A DNA stretch of 64,000 bases from Saprospiraceae bacterium UBA7328 (GTDB taxonomy: Bacteria; Bacteroidota; Bacteroidia; Chitinophagales; Saprospiraceae). Of the stretch, positions 24,176 to 33,704 are shown piece after piece. The position numbers and the translations under genes were made by a program. Under the pieces are notes generated by a model. That model saw only the letters and a list, made by a program, of their open reading frames with translations, did not search any database and was not told where the DNA came from. The stretch covers positions 1-64,000 of the forward strand of contig DKPS01000181.1 in assembly GCA_002471345.1 (NCBI GenBank), written 5' to 3'. Position 1 is the stretch's first letter. Every line of letters starts with the position of its first letter.

Positions 24176-27100
24176 ATTTGACACGTCTTGCAATTCGTAA
24201 TGCCCAATTTGTCATCATTCTACTTCTAGTAGGAATACTCCTTAGTGTACAGTCCTTCATATCGATGCCTCGGTCAGAAGATCCTCAGGTAAGCTTTCCT
24301 TACTATATGATTACGACCATATTACCAGGCACGAGCCCGGAGGACATGGAGACTTTGATTGTCGACCCATTAGAAGAAGGATTAAATAATCTTGACGACA
24401 TAACCGATATCGAGACTGTTATCCTCGAAAATGTATCCATCACACAAGTAAAAGCATCATTCGAAATTGATCCGGATGATAAACTTCAAGAAGTTATAAG
24501 AGAAGTAAATAGCGTAAGACCCAACCTTCCTGCTGGCCTCGCTTCCTTAGAAATAGAACAAATAAAACCTGAAGAAAGGGTCAATTTTTTACTTTATGCT
24601 ATTAATTCTGATGTAGCATCATATGCTCATCTTAATGATTTTGCAGAAAAATTAGAAAATAGATTAGAACGAGTAGATGGTATTAGTAGCATTGAAATAG
24701 AAGCCAATCCAAGAGAAGAAATAAGAGTATCGCTAGACTATCAGCGTATGGCCGCTTTAAATGTGAGCTTTACACAAATAGCCGGAATACTCAACGCCAA
24801 TAATGCAAATATCCCTGGTGGGGAAGTAAGTGCTGGCACAAAGAGTTTTTCAATAAAAAGTACTGGTGGATATGAAAATATAGAAGATATTAAAAATACG
24901 GTCGTATCAGCTGGAAACAATACAATCATATATCTAAAAGATGTAGCAAATATCACTTTTGATCATGAAGATTTGGCCTGGAAGGCAGAATACAATAGGA
25001 CTAAAACTGTGTTTGTCTCTCTTAAACTGAAAAGAGGAGTTAATATCATGGATGTAGATAGAGAAGCACGAGCCACTGCAGATGCTTTCGCTACAGAATT
25101 GCCACCAAATGTACATCTGGATATAGCATTCGAGCAAGCAAGTGATGTAAGGGAGAGGATAAATGCCTTTTTTATCAATCTTTTACAAGGGATTGCTTTG
25201 GTGGGAATTGTAATTATGTTGTTTTTAGGTTGGAGGGCCTCCTTTATAATTATTACTCTTATTCCTATTTGCGCTTTACTGGCATTAGCGATTCTCAATA
25301 ACACAGGCTATGGACTTCAACAGATTTCTATCGCAGCATTGGTATTAGCACTTGGACTACTTGTAGATAACGGCATAGTTGTAATTGAGAATATTTCTCG
25401 ATTTATAAAAGAAGGCTATTCCAAATCTGAAGCTGCCAGCAAAGGGACTATGGAAGTGGGGACTGCCGTGGCCAGCAGTACAGTTACAACTATATTTTCT
25501 TTTTTCCCCCTCTCACAATTAGGAGACGCTGCGGGATTGTTTTTGATTTCTCTTCCACTTACCGTTGTTTTCACTTTAATAATCTCTCTTGTCCTTGCCC
25601 TTACATTTTCACCTATTATGGCAAAATGGGTTCTCCGTGCTCAAAGTATCAATCATAAAACCCTTGCTGATCGATTTTTCTTTTGGTTGTCTGAAAAAGT
25701 GTACAAACCTATCTTAGATTTTTGTCTACGGTTTGGAGCATTAGTGGTTCTAGTGGCAATAGTGATTACAGCTTCGAGTATTATGCTTTTTCCTAAAATA
25801 GGCGTCAGTTTCTTCCCTACAGCGGATAAAGCGCTATTGCTTATTGATATTCGTGGGCCTATTGGAAATAATATTGATGAGACCGAAAAAGCTGTAAATT
25901 ATGTAGAAAATTTACTTGATACCATGGATATAGTAACTGACTATACTTCTAGCTCAGGAAATGGTATTCCTCAAATATTCTATAATAGAATACCTGGAAC
26001 CAGAAGAAAAAATCAAGGTCAGATACTAGCAATTCTCAAAGAGTGGGAAACCAGATCATTTTACACTACAATTGCTCAACTTAGAAAAGATTTTACAAAA
26101 TTCCCTGGAGCCAGAATCACAGTAGAAGAACTTAAAAATGGTGCTCCATTTAGTCCTTTTGAAATTAGGATATTAGGAGATGATCTGGATATTCAAAAGA
26201 GAATGGCTCAAGAAGTGGAAGATGTAATGAGAAGTATTGATGGCATCATCAATATCGATAACCCACTCAGCAGGAATAAAACAGAAATAGTTGTAAAACT
26301 GGATAAGGAGAAAGCTGGACTTCTTAATGTTTCACAGCTTGATTTTGATAGAATTGTAAGAGCAAGTCTCAATGGATTACAAATAGACGACGTCACTATA
26401 GGAGAAGATGAATACGCTTTGGTATTGAGGATGCCTTTTACTGATCAACCTAATGTAGAAGATTTTAAAAAAATATACATCACTAATAGACAAGGTGCTC
26501 AAATCCCTCTTTCTCATATTGCGGATGTGAAATTTGAAGGTGCTCCTTCTGTATTGAGGCATTTTGATCTAAATCGATATGCTAGAGTAATAGCAAGTGC
26601 TGTCAATCTGGATGAAACGATACCTATGACATTCACTCTTATCGAGAAACTAGATGAATTAGAATGGCCACCAGGATTCGCATATGAAGTAGGAGGAGAA
26701 TTTGAAGAACAACAACAGACCTTTGGTAGTTTGGGTATAATTCTAGGATTAGCAATGATTGGAATTTTTGCAGTATTGGTCTTACAGTTCAGATCAATCT
26801 TACAACCCTTCATTGTATTCGTAGCAATTCTTCTAGCAGTAAGTGGATCATTTGTAGCTCTTTATTTGTCTGGATGGCCATTTTCATTTTTTGCTTTTGT
26901 AGGGCTTATAAGCCTCATGGGTATAGTCGTAAATAATTCAATCATTATGGTAGACTATATGAATCAACTTATGAATGATGGCTTGGAGAAAAGGAATGCA
27001 ATTATAAAAGGATCCATCACTAGATTGAAACCTATTTTATTAACGACTCTTACTACTATACTTGGACTTTTACCATTGGCTTTGCAACGAACTAATCAAT

Positions 27101-27225
27101 GGTCACCTCTTTGTATGACCATCATTGGGGGCATGATATCGTCTACCATATTGACTTTAGTGGTAGTACCCGTTATATACAATTGGTTGACTAAAGAAAA
27201 GATAGCACAAGACATAAACATATAA
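24172..27225 (+). CDS. RND-family efflux transporter permease
   Basis: 1017 residues, the usual length of RND transporters. Two groups of membrane helices (about 335-540 and 860-1010) surround two large periplasmic domains. GLLVDNGIVVIENISRF holds the conserved Asp-Asn of transmembrane helix 4, and GIVVNNSIIMVDYMNQL marks the second half; the N-terminus (LAIRNAQFVIILLLVGILL) and SMPRSEDPQ motifs are typical. Proton-driven export is established for the family; substrate is unknown. The three-gene unit tolC-mfp-rnd ends with a perfect 12-bp hairpin at 27241-27270. Confidence 0.94.
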   Translation: MNLTRLAIRNAQFVIILLLVGILLSVQSFISMPRSEDPQVSFPYYMITTILPGTSPEDMETLIVDPLEEGLNNLDDITDIETVILENVSITQVKASFEIDPDDKLQEVIREVNSVRPNLPAGLASLEIEQIKPEERVNFLLYAINSDVASYAHLNDFAEKLENRLERVDGISSIEIEANPREEIRVSLDYQRMAALNVSFTQIAGILNANNANIPGGEVSAGTKSFSIKSTGGYENIEDIKNTVVSAGNNTIIYLKDVANITFDHEDLAWKAEYNRTKTVFVSLKLKRGVNIMDVDREARATADAFATELPPNVHLDIAFEQASDVRERINAFFINLLQGIALVGIVIMLFLGWRASFIIITLIPICALLALAILNNTGYGLQQISIAALVLALGLLVDNGIVVIENISRFIKEGYSKSEAASKGTMEVGTAVASSTVTTIFSFFPLSQLGDAAGLFLISLPLTVVFTLIISLVLALTFSPIMAKWVLRAQSINHKTLADRFFFWLSEKVYKPILDFCLRFGALVVLVAIVITASSIMLFPKIGVSFFPTADKALLLIDIRGPIGNNIDETEKAVNYVENLLDTMDIVTDYTSSSGNGIPQIFYNRIPGTRRKNQGQILAILKEWETRSFYTTIAQLRKDFTKFPGARITVEELKNGAPFSPFEIRILGDDLDIQKRMAQEVEDVMRSIDGIINIDNPLSRNKTEIVVKLDKEKAGLLNVSQLDFDRIVRASLNGLQIDDVTIGEDEYALVLRMPFTDQPNVEDFKKIYITNRQGAQIPLSHIADVKFEGAPSVLRHFDLNRYARVIASAVNLDETIPMTFTLIEKLDELEWPPGFAYEVGGEFEEQQQTFGSLGIILGLAMIGIFAVLVLQFRSILQPFIVFVAILLAVSGSFVALYLSGWPFSFFAFVGLISLMGIVVNNSIIMVDYMNQLMNDGLEKRNAIIKGSITRLKPILLTTLTTILGLLPLALQRTNQWSPLCMTIIGGMISSTILTLVVVPVIYNWLTKEKIAQDINI

Positions 27226-27240
27226 AAGATGAACAAGTAA

Positions 27241-27270
27241 GAAGGATTCAATATGAGTATTGAATCCTTC
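27241..27270. terminator. Perfect hairpin after the RND operon
   Basis: GAAGGATTCAAT (27241-27252) and ATTGAATCCTTC (27259-27270) form a perfect 12-bp stem with a 6-base loop. No strong T run follows, so it may be a weak terminator or a 3' stabiliser. Confidence 0.6.
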
Positions 27271-27346
27271 AACTTAATATCTGAAAATTCAAAGACAAGA
27301 AAAATTATAAACAACCTGAATTCTCTCTCTTCGACCCCATCTCTTG

Positions 27347-27688
27347 TTAACTTTCCTTTCCACTAATTTTGAAAAACTCCTGTGCTACCACTTCTGTGAT
27401 ATACTTCTCTGTACCATTATCATCTTTATATTGTCTATAGGTAAGTTTCCCCTGTATCGCTACTTCTGATCCCTTTTGTGTCATATTGTAAATATGCTCA
27501 GCTGTCTTTCCCCATGCTATGACATTATGCCATTGCGTAATAGTCTGCTTTTCTCCATTTTGGTCCTTGTAATTTTCATTGGTGGCAAGTGAAAACTTCA
27601 CCATATGTTTATCATTCTCAAAGGTTTTTAATTCTGGATTCTTACCTAAGTGTCCTATGAGTTGTACTTGATTTCTAATTGAATTCAT
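27347..27688 (-). CDS. ssb: Single-stranded DNA-binding protein, short form
   Basis: 113 residues: essentially just the OB fold. Recognisable SSB motifs are NQVQLIGHLGKNPELK at the start, then VKFSLATNENYKDQNG, QWHNVIAWGKTAEHIY and GSEVAIQGKLTYRQYKD. The protein ends FFKISGKES, so it lacks both the Gly-rich linker and the acidic DDDIPF-type tip through which standard SSB recruits partners. It may be an accessory SSB rather than the replication copy. Two palindromes lie upstream of its start (27737-27748 and 27798-27829). Confidence 0.93.
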   Translation of the reverse strand: MNSIRNQVQLIGHLGKNPELKTFENDKHMVKFSLATNENYKDQNGEKQTITQWHNVIAWGKTAEHIYNMTQKGSEVAIQGKLTYRQYKDDNGTEKYITEVVAQEFFKISGKES

Positions 27689-27736
27689 AACTTAAGAATT
27701 TGTTCCCTGACCGTGTAACACAAATCAGGAGTGCTT

Positions 27737-27748
27737 GACAATATTGTC
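27737..27748. promoter_or_regulatory. Perfect 12-bp palindrome at the ssb promoter
   Basis: GACAATATTGTC is a perfect palindrome about 50 bases before the ssb ATG, next to a -7-like box CATCTTTG on the minus strand (27759-27752, one mismatch to consensus). The position suits a repressor site over the transcription start. Inference from symmetry only. Confidence 0.4.
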
Positions 27749-27797
27749 GACACAAAGATGAAGGTGATGAAAATTGAGAGCCGTATAATAAACGATT

Positions 27798-27829
27798 GTA
27801 TCCGTTTGTAAACGTTTGTAAACGGATAC
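27798..27829. repeat. 32-bp near-palindrome containing two tandem CGTTTGTAAA units
   Basis: The outer arms GTATCCGTTT (27798-27807) and AAACGGATAC (27820-27829) are perfectly complementary; only four of 32 positions break the symmetry. The centre holds two direct copies of CGTTTGTAAA (27803-27822). Sits in the 357-base gap between divergent ssb and a TPR gene; the rest of the gap holds no gene I recognise. Could be a cooperative operator or an iteron-like site. Confidence 0.7.
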
Positions 27830-28045
27830 GGAAAGTGTAAATAGCTGATAAATAAAGGTTTATATTTATTTCAAATATGAAACTTCATTTAGAAGAATAA
27901 GAGTGAATCTCCAATTTGAAAGAATATTGAACAATATATCTATGTAAAAAAGAATATCACGACGTATTAAATACCTATTCATTCTGAATCAAATCGAAAA
28001 GTGATTCTTGTGAATAGTTTAGCCTCACTAAAAATTTAATCTCAT

Positions 28046-29719
28046 ATGAAATCATTCAAAATCCTTGTAGTTCTTATTTCAACCATTATTCTGATTCATA
28101 GTTGTCAAAATGAGAATCCACAATCAAATTCTGAATTGTCAAACCTTGATCTACTGAGAGGAAATATTGTAATGTGCAGCGGCAACTCATTCGGAAAGGT
28201 AAGTTTCTTCTTGTCATGCAATAATTCTGTGAGGGATACTTTTGACCTGGCCATTTCCTTACTCCATTCTTTTGAATATGATGAGGCAGAAAAGGCTTTT
28301 GCAAAAGTTATCGATTCAGATCCCGAATGTCCAATGGCCTATTGGGGGATAGCTATGAGTTTGATGCATCATCCGAAGTTTGGTCCTGGTCGAGAGGGTT
28401 TTGAAAAGGGAGCGAAGGTTCTCAAAGAAGCAGAGTTACTTCCAAAAACAACCCAGGAACAGGAGTTCCTTAAAGCAGCTGGAGCATATTATGATAATGG
28501 CTGGAAAAGTACTACCCACTTGATGAGAGCAAAGAAAATGGAAGCGAAAATGGAAGTAATTTATAAAAAGAATGTAGATAACAAAGAAGCCGCTATATTT
28601 TATGCTTTGTCGCTTTTTGCAACAGCTAATTCAAAAGACAAGACCTATGCAATTCAAAAAAAGGCGGGTGCTATATTAGAGTCCATTTTCCCAGATCAAC
28701 CAGACCATCCAGGAATTGCCCACTATATCATTCACCATTATGATCATCCAGAATTGGCCCAATTAGCTCTACCTACTGCAAGAAGATATGCAGACATAGC
28801 GCCTGGATCTTCCCATGCCCAACATATGCCATCCCATATTTTTACCCGTTTGGGGCTTTGGGACGAATCCATTGAATCCAATGTTAATTCTGCAGCCGCT
28901 GCTAAATGTTATGCTGAAGAAACCGAGATGGACGGCAATTGGCACAATGAAATTCATGCTATGGATTATTTGGTATATGCCTATTTGCAAAAAGGAGATA
29001 ATGTAAAGGCAAATGAACAGTACGAACACCTACAAACGATTAATAAAGTATACCCTGGCAAGAGTTCTCCATATAATTTCAGTGCTATCCCAGTTCGAAT
29101 GGTTTTGGAAAACAGACAATGGGCCAAAGCCGCTAGGCTCAAACATCATGCGACAGAACACCAATGGGACCAAAGGCCTTGGGAGATTGCCTTATTGCAC
29201 TTTGCCAAAGCATTGGGAGCATCTCATATAGGTGATGTGAATTCTGCTGAAAAAGAATTGGCCATTTTACAATCGTTGCACCAGAAGCTAGTTGATAAAA
29301 AAGATACATATCGGTCTAACCAAGTCTTGATCCAAGTTAAGGCATCTGAAGCCTGGATTCTCTTTGCTAAGGGGAAACAGAATGAAGCCCTTGCATTAAT
29401 GGAAGAGGCAGCAACTTTGGAAGAGATGACTGGGAAACATCCCATCACACCTGGCGAAGTACTTCCCGCGCCTGAACTCTTGGGAGACATGCTCTTAGCA
29501 ATGAACAAACCTATGCAAGCTTTGGAAACTTATGAGGTAAATTTAAAAGGACATCCGAATAGATTTAATGGAATATATGGTGCTGCTATTGCTGCAAAAA
29601 GCATAGGTGACAAAGAAAAAACAAGATTATATTTCGAAAGATTACAAGAATTAGCTAAAGGAATAAATAGCGATCGAGCCGAGCTCAAAGAAGCCAATCA
29701 ATTCTTGATTCAAATTTAA
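28046..29719 (+). CDS. TPR-containing lipoprotein with conserved His clusters
   Basis: 557 residues. A lipoprotein-like N-terminus (IILIHSCQNE). Degenerate tetratricopeptide repeats occur from about residue 70 (SFEYDEAEKAFAKVIDSDPECPMAYWGIAMSL) to the C-terminus. Between them are conserved His-rich segments: GIAHYIIHHYDHPELAQ, HAQHMPSHIFTRLGLW and NWHNEIHAMDYLVYAYL. This combination is seen in a widespread uncharacterised family; the His residues could bind a metal, which is inference. No reaction can be assigned. Followed about 95 bases later by two DUF6090 genes. Confidence 0.75.
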   Translation: MKSFKILVVLISTIILIHSCQNENPQSNSELSNLDLLRGNIVMCSGNSFGKVSFFLSCNNSVRDTFDLAISLLHSFEYDEAEKAFAKVIDSDPECPMAYWGIAMSLMHHPKFGPGREGFEKGAKVLKEAELLPKTTQEQEFLKAAGAYYDNGWKSTTHLMRAKKMEAKMEVIYKKNVDNKEAAIFYALSLFATANSKDKTYAIQKKAGAILESIFPDQPDHPGIAHYIIHHYDHPELAQLALPTARRYADIAPGSSHAQHMPSHIFTRLGLWDESIESNVNSAAAAKCYAEETEMDGNWHNEIHAMDYLVYAYLQKGDNVKANEQYEHLQTINKVYPGKSSPYNFSAIPVRMVLENRQWAKAARLKHHATEHQWDQRPWEIALLHFAKALGASHIGDVNSAEKELAILQSLHQKLVDKKDTYRSNQVLIQVKASEAWILFAKGKQNEALALMEEAATLEEMTGKHPITPGEVLPAPELLGDMLLAMNKPMQALETYEVNLKGHPNRFNGIYGAAIAAKSIGDKEKTRLYFERLQELAKGINSDRAELKEANQFLIQI

Positions 29720-29814
29720 GAAGAGGAATTAAGAAAGAGACCTAAAAAAGCATTAAACATCAATATTTGCTAGATACACTCAGTGATCATAAAGCAAAAC
29801 AAAATGAAGAATCA

Positions 29815-30564
29815 ATGCTAAAATTCTTTCGAATTGTAAGACAAAATTTAACTGCTAAAGGGAAATTAAAAAATTACATTTTATATGCTGTCGGAGAAAT
29901 CTTCCTAGTAGTAGTTGGGATTCTATTAGCCATATCTCTAAATAATTTAAATCAAGCTAAGATTGCTGAAAATGACCTTCAAAAAAAAGTGCAAAAAATA
30001 AGAGAAGAAGTTTATCAAGATAGTCTGCTATTCGAACATATAATAGAATATAACAATCAAAAGATTGAAACCATAGAAAGAATGGCAAGCTTAATCGAAG
30101 AAAATATCAGCTACGATGACTACCTACAATTAATAGAATTTCTCAATAGAGAATCAGGAAGGACAAGGACATTTTCTCCCAAATCACAAACTTATACTGG
30201 GCTCACAACCTCAGGAGAATTTAGCAAAATAAAAAATGATTCATTAAAGAATAAAGTTGCTTTTCTGTATTCTTATTATGAACACATGTCAAAAATTAAC
30301 TACAGCACAATTGAAAATTTGCAGTCCTATAGACAAAAATTATTTTCAAATGGAATATTAAGTGCTAAATATATAAATGAAGAGAAAAAACAGAGCGAAG
30401 AAGGGTTTCTATACATGAAAAAGAAGTTAAGTGACCCTAATCAAAAAGTCATTTTCGAAAATTATTTATACCTGGAGAAAGAAATGTGTGAATTGGTAAC
30501 AAAACGATGCCATCAAATATTTGGAGCGATGCATGGATTACCGCTAAGACCACTTAAGAAATAA
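29815..30564 (+). CDS. DUF6090 family membrane protein (copy 1)
   Basis: 249 residues from the ATG at 29815, giving MLKFFRIVRQNLTAKGK; the frame extends upstream to a TTG but the family begins at this motif. One membrane helix at about 20-42 (YAVGEIFLVVVGILLAISLNN), a cytoplasmic basic N-terminus, and a long coiled-coil-like C-terminal region. DUF6090 proteins are common, often multi-copy, in Bacteroidota and have no known function. Its paralog lies 74 bases downstream. Confidence 0.8.
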   Translation: MLKFFRIVRQNLTAKGKLKNYILYAVGEIFLVVVGILLAISLNNLNQAKIAENDLQKKVQKIREEVYQDSLLFEHIIEYNNQKIETIERMASLIEENISYDDYLQLIEFLNRESGRTRTFSPKSQTYTGLTTSGEFSKIKNDSLKNKVAFLYSYYEHMSKINYSTIENLQSYRQKLFSNGILSAKYINEEKKQSEEGFLYMKKKLSDPNQKVIFENYLYLEKEMCELVTKRCHQIFGAMHGLPLRPLKK

Positions 30565-30638
30565 TAACATGGCTGCAAAAAGGAACGAAATTTCACATAT
30601 ACTTGACCATAAGCATTTATTATGACTAGCATTAACAA

Positions 30639-31364
30639 ATGATGAAATTCTTTAGAAAAATACGCCAGAATTTTATTGAAAAGGAAAATCTAAAAAGGTA
30701 TCTGTTATATGCCGTGGGTGAGATTCTTCTTGTAATGATTGGTATATTATTAGCACTTCAGGTCAATAATTGGAACGAAGAGAAAAAGTCCAATATCAAA
30801 GCAATAATCTATAAAGAAAAAATTATTGCTGATTTGAAGTTAGACACTTCAAATATTAATCGGCTAATTAGTCTCTCAACACGAATTCAAGGTCAGGTTA
30901 ATTCTTATTTCGATTATTTTGAACAAGGCGGTCATTCTGTTGATGAACTGATAGATAGCAGTGCTAATGTAAGATGGAGATATTTTCAATACTTACCCAA
31001 TAATTCTACAATGATTGATCTACAATTTTCTGGAAATATCGGATTGTTAAAAGAAGAGCACAGGAAATCACTTTTTGAACTAGCAAATAAACAAGTGTAT
31101 TTGAAGGATATCATCAACAAAAGAATTCTGGACGTAAAAAATGCCATTTATGAAAGAAATAAGTATTTAGATTTTGACCCGTCTGAAAGTAATTTTTTTG
31201 AGATTGTTGGCGAACGAAATTCCAAGGATACTAAAGTCAAAGGGCTTTTACAACAACAAAATGTATTCAAGGAAGTATTAAGTTTTACAGGGCAAATGAT
31301 TTCATTTGGAAGTTCAGTAAGAAATAGAACAGAGAGATGTTTAGAAATATTGATCAAGAATTGA
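30639..31364 (+). CDS. DUF6090 family membrane protein (copy 2)
   Basis: 241 residues. Opens MMKFFRKIRQNFIEKENLKRY, then one membrane helix (LLYAVGEILLVMIGILLALQVNNWNEEKK), the family signature. The C-terminal portion is helical and diverged from copy 1, although the first 45 residues are nearly the same, consistent with an old tandem duplication. Either of two adjacent ATGs (30639, 30642) could be used. Function unknown. Confidence 0.83.
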   Translation: MMKFFRKIRQNFIEKENLKRYLLYAVGEILLVMIGILLALQVNNWNEEKKSNIKAIIYKEKIIADLKLDTSNINRLISLSTRIQGQVNSYFDYFEQGGHSVDELIDSSANVRWRYFQYLPNNSTMIDLQFSGNIGLLKEEHRKSLFELANKQVYLKDIINKRILDVKNAIYERNKYLDFDPSESNFFEIVGERNSKDTKVKGLLQQQNVFKEVLSFTGQMISFGSSVRNRTERCLEILIKN

Positions 31365-31499
31365 AATTTTAAAAAATAGCTAAGACCCTATGTAAGCCAT
31401 AGGAACTAAATATTTACACGTGATTTAACATTTGTTGATCTTTTACCACATCATGCATAAATTACTTTCCTTTTTATACTGAACTAAAAAAGAATATTA

Positions 31500-32915
31500 A
31501 TGAAAATAAAAACGAGAGTATTCTTTTGGTCGCTGATAATTTCAATGCTCTTCAGTGCATGTGATTTTATTGATAAAAATGAACGGGAAAGACCAAATAT
31601 TTTGTTCTTTCTTGTAGATGATCAAAGAGATGACCTTATTTCAAGTGCAGGTCATCCGGTTATTCAAACTCCTACAATTGATATTCTGGCTGAGAAGGGC
31701 ATTCGGTTTACAAACGCATTTGTAACCACTTCTATCTGCGCGGCTAGTAGAGCCTCCATTCTCACAAGCTTATATGAAAGTAAACACGGCTATACATTTG
31801 GCAAGAGTCCCTTAAAAACTGAATTCATAAGCAACTCATATCCAGTTTTGATGAAAAGGTCAGGATATCAAACAGGCTTTATTGGAAAATTTGGAGTTTC
31901 CATTGAAAAGCAAGATAGTATGCTTGCACAAATGTTTGATTTTTATAGACCTTCTAAAAAATCAGTACCACATTTTGTAGAATTTTCAAACGGTCTCAAA
32001 CGACATTCTGCTGAAATTAAAGGAGATCAAGCAATTGAATTTATTAAAACTCAATCCACAGATAAGCCATTTTGCTTATCTATTAGTTTTAATGCAGTAC
32101 ATGCAGTAGATAATGATAAGACTCCAGGGAATGAAGGACATTACCCCTATCCAAAGGCAGTAGCACATCTGTATGAAAATATTGAATTGCCTAAACCGGA
32201 ATTGTCAGATTCTCTTATTTATGAAAATCATCCAGAATTTTTAAAAAATTCATTCAACAGAGAAAGGTACTATTGGCGCTGGGATACAGAAGAAAAGTAT
32301 CAAGAGAATCTGAGAGCCTATTTTCGAATGATCAGCGGGTATGACAATGTGATGCATAGAGTAATATCAGAACTTAAAAAGAATGGCCTTGATAAGAATA
32401 CGGTGATCATTTTTTCTTCTGACAATGGTTATTATATGGGCAATAGAGGCTTTGCAGGTAAATGGTCTCATTATGAAGAATCTCTTCGAATTCCTTTAGT
32501 CATTTACGACCCACGAGCACCTCTAAAAACTTCAAAAAAAACGATTGATAAAATTGCACTGAATATTGATATACCAGCAACCATGCTTGATCTAGCAGGA
32601 GTTTCAAAACCTAATCTATTTCAGGGTGAAAGCCTTGTGCCTTTCATGAATGATAAAAAAAATGAATCTTGGCGCACAGATTTTCTATGTGAACATAGAA
32701 TGGAGCACAATAAGATCCCTAAATATGTCGGGATACGTGATCAGAGATATGTCTATGCAAATTATTATGAACAAGAACCTCCATATGAGTATTTACACGA
32801 TCTTCAAAAAGATCCTAAGCAATTAGAAAATATTGTGAATAATATAGAATACAAAGATGTTCTCCAGAATATGAGAGTGAGGTGTGATAACTTGGAAAAT
32901 GAAGCCAAAAACTAA
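31500..32915 (+). CDS. Sulfatase (type I, formylglycine-dependent), lipoprotein
   Basis: 471 residues. Signal with possible lipobox at C21 (MLFSACDF). Metal ligands DDQ at about 40-42, and the active-site motif CAASR at residues 80-84, a C-x-A-x-R variant whose Cys would be converted to formylglycine. A further Asp-Asn metal pair lies in FSSDNGYYMGNRGFAGKWSHYEES. Family members hydrolyse sulfate esters, often on marine polysaccharides; the substrate here is unknown. No anaerobic sulfatase-maturase gene lies nearby, so maturation must be supplied elsewhere. Confidence 0.9.
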   Translation: MKIKTRVFFWSLIISMLFSACDFIDKNERERPNILFFLVDDQRDDLISSAGHPVIQTPTIDILAEKGIRFTNAFVTTSICAASRASILTSLYESKHGYTFGKSPLKTEFISNSYPVLMKRSGYQTGFIGKFGVSIEKQDSMLAQMFDFYRPSKKSVPHFVEFSNGLKRHSAEIKGDQAIEFIKTQSTDKPFCLSISFNAVHAVDNDKTPGNEGHYPYPKAVAHLYENIELPKPELSDSLIYENHPEFLKNSFNRERYYWRWDTEEKYQENLRAYFRMISGYDNVMHRVISELKKNGLDKNTVIIFSSDNGYYMGNRGFAGKWSHYEESLRIPLVIYDPRAPLKTSKKTIDKIALNIDIPATMLDLAGVSKPNLFQGESLVPFMNDKKNESWRTDFLCEHRMEHNKIPKYVGIRDQRYVYANYYEQEPPYEYLHDLQKDPKQLENIVNNIEYKDVLQNMRVRCDNLENEAKN

Positions 32916-33092
32916 AAGTCTCACGCAAAGAGAAAATCACTAAAATAGATTCACAAATGAGTGATCTCGTTCAAACAATACAAAGGTTATAAGAGCACTA
33001 CTCTAATATTGAACACAAAGCTTGGAATAGAGAAACAATTTGGAATGAAATAATGATAGATAAATGTAATTGTAAAAAGTAGAGATTCATCT

Positions 33093-33629
33093 ATGAACGA
33101 GAATTCAGTTATACAAGAGCTCTTAGTGAAAGCTTGGGAAATGAGAAGAGTAGGAAATTACGATGACGCTAGACATATTGTAAAGGAAGCTCAAAGGCTA
33201 TGCAATGATTATGATTACAATTCTTTGGGTAGAATATTCCACATCAAAATGCAATTTGAATCAGATCACCGCCGTCTATCAAAAGCTTTGGAATTGTGCA
33301 AGAAGTCCTTGATAAACTATAAAAAATCAAACAATTTGAACAAAATTGCACATTCGACTAGGCATCTTGCCGATTTAGAACGGCATCTTGGAAAAGAGGA
33401 TGACTCAGAAAATAATTATAGAGTGGCGATAGACATTTATAAAAATAACCCCAACACCAGCAATGGCGACCTGGCAAATGCTCTCCGTGGATTTGGTCTT
33501 CTCCTCGAGAAACGTAGAAAGATCAAAGAAGCTATTGCTGTATGGAAAGAAACGAAAGATTTATATCAAGCTTGTAATTTACAAGCAGGTGTAGATGAAG
33601 CCAATAATAGATTAGGTTTATTGGCATAA
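33093..33629 (+). CDS. Tetratricopeptide-repeat protein, small
   Basis: 178 residues, no signal peptide. TPR-type helices repeat through the whole chain: AWEMRRVGNYDDARHIVKEAQRL, then LSKALELCKKSLINYKKSNNLNKIAHSTRHLADLERHLG, and ALRGFGLLLEKRRKIKEAIAVWKETKDLYQ. Probably a cytoplasmic protein-protein interaction module. It stands alone with 177 bases of apparently non-coding sequence before it. No specific function can be given. Confidence 0.75.
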   Translation: MNENSVIQELLVKAWEMRRVGNYDDARHIVKEAQRLCNDYDYNSLGRIFHIKMQFESDHRRLSKALELCKKSLINYKKSNNLNKIAHSTRHLADLERHLGKEDDSENNYRVAIDIYKNNPNTSNGDLANALRGFGLLLEKRRKIKEAIAVWKETKDLYQACNLQAGVDEANNRLGLLA

Positions 33630-33704
33630 AACATCTAATTCTTAAGTGTGAATTGCTTGAATTCAATATTTGGAAGTTCTAAAATCAAAGATTGACAAAC
33701 GAAA

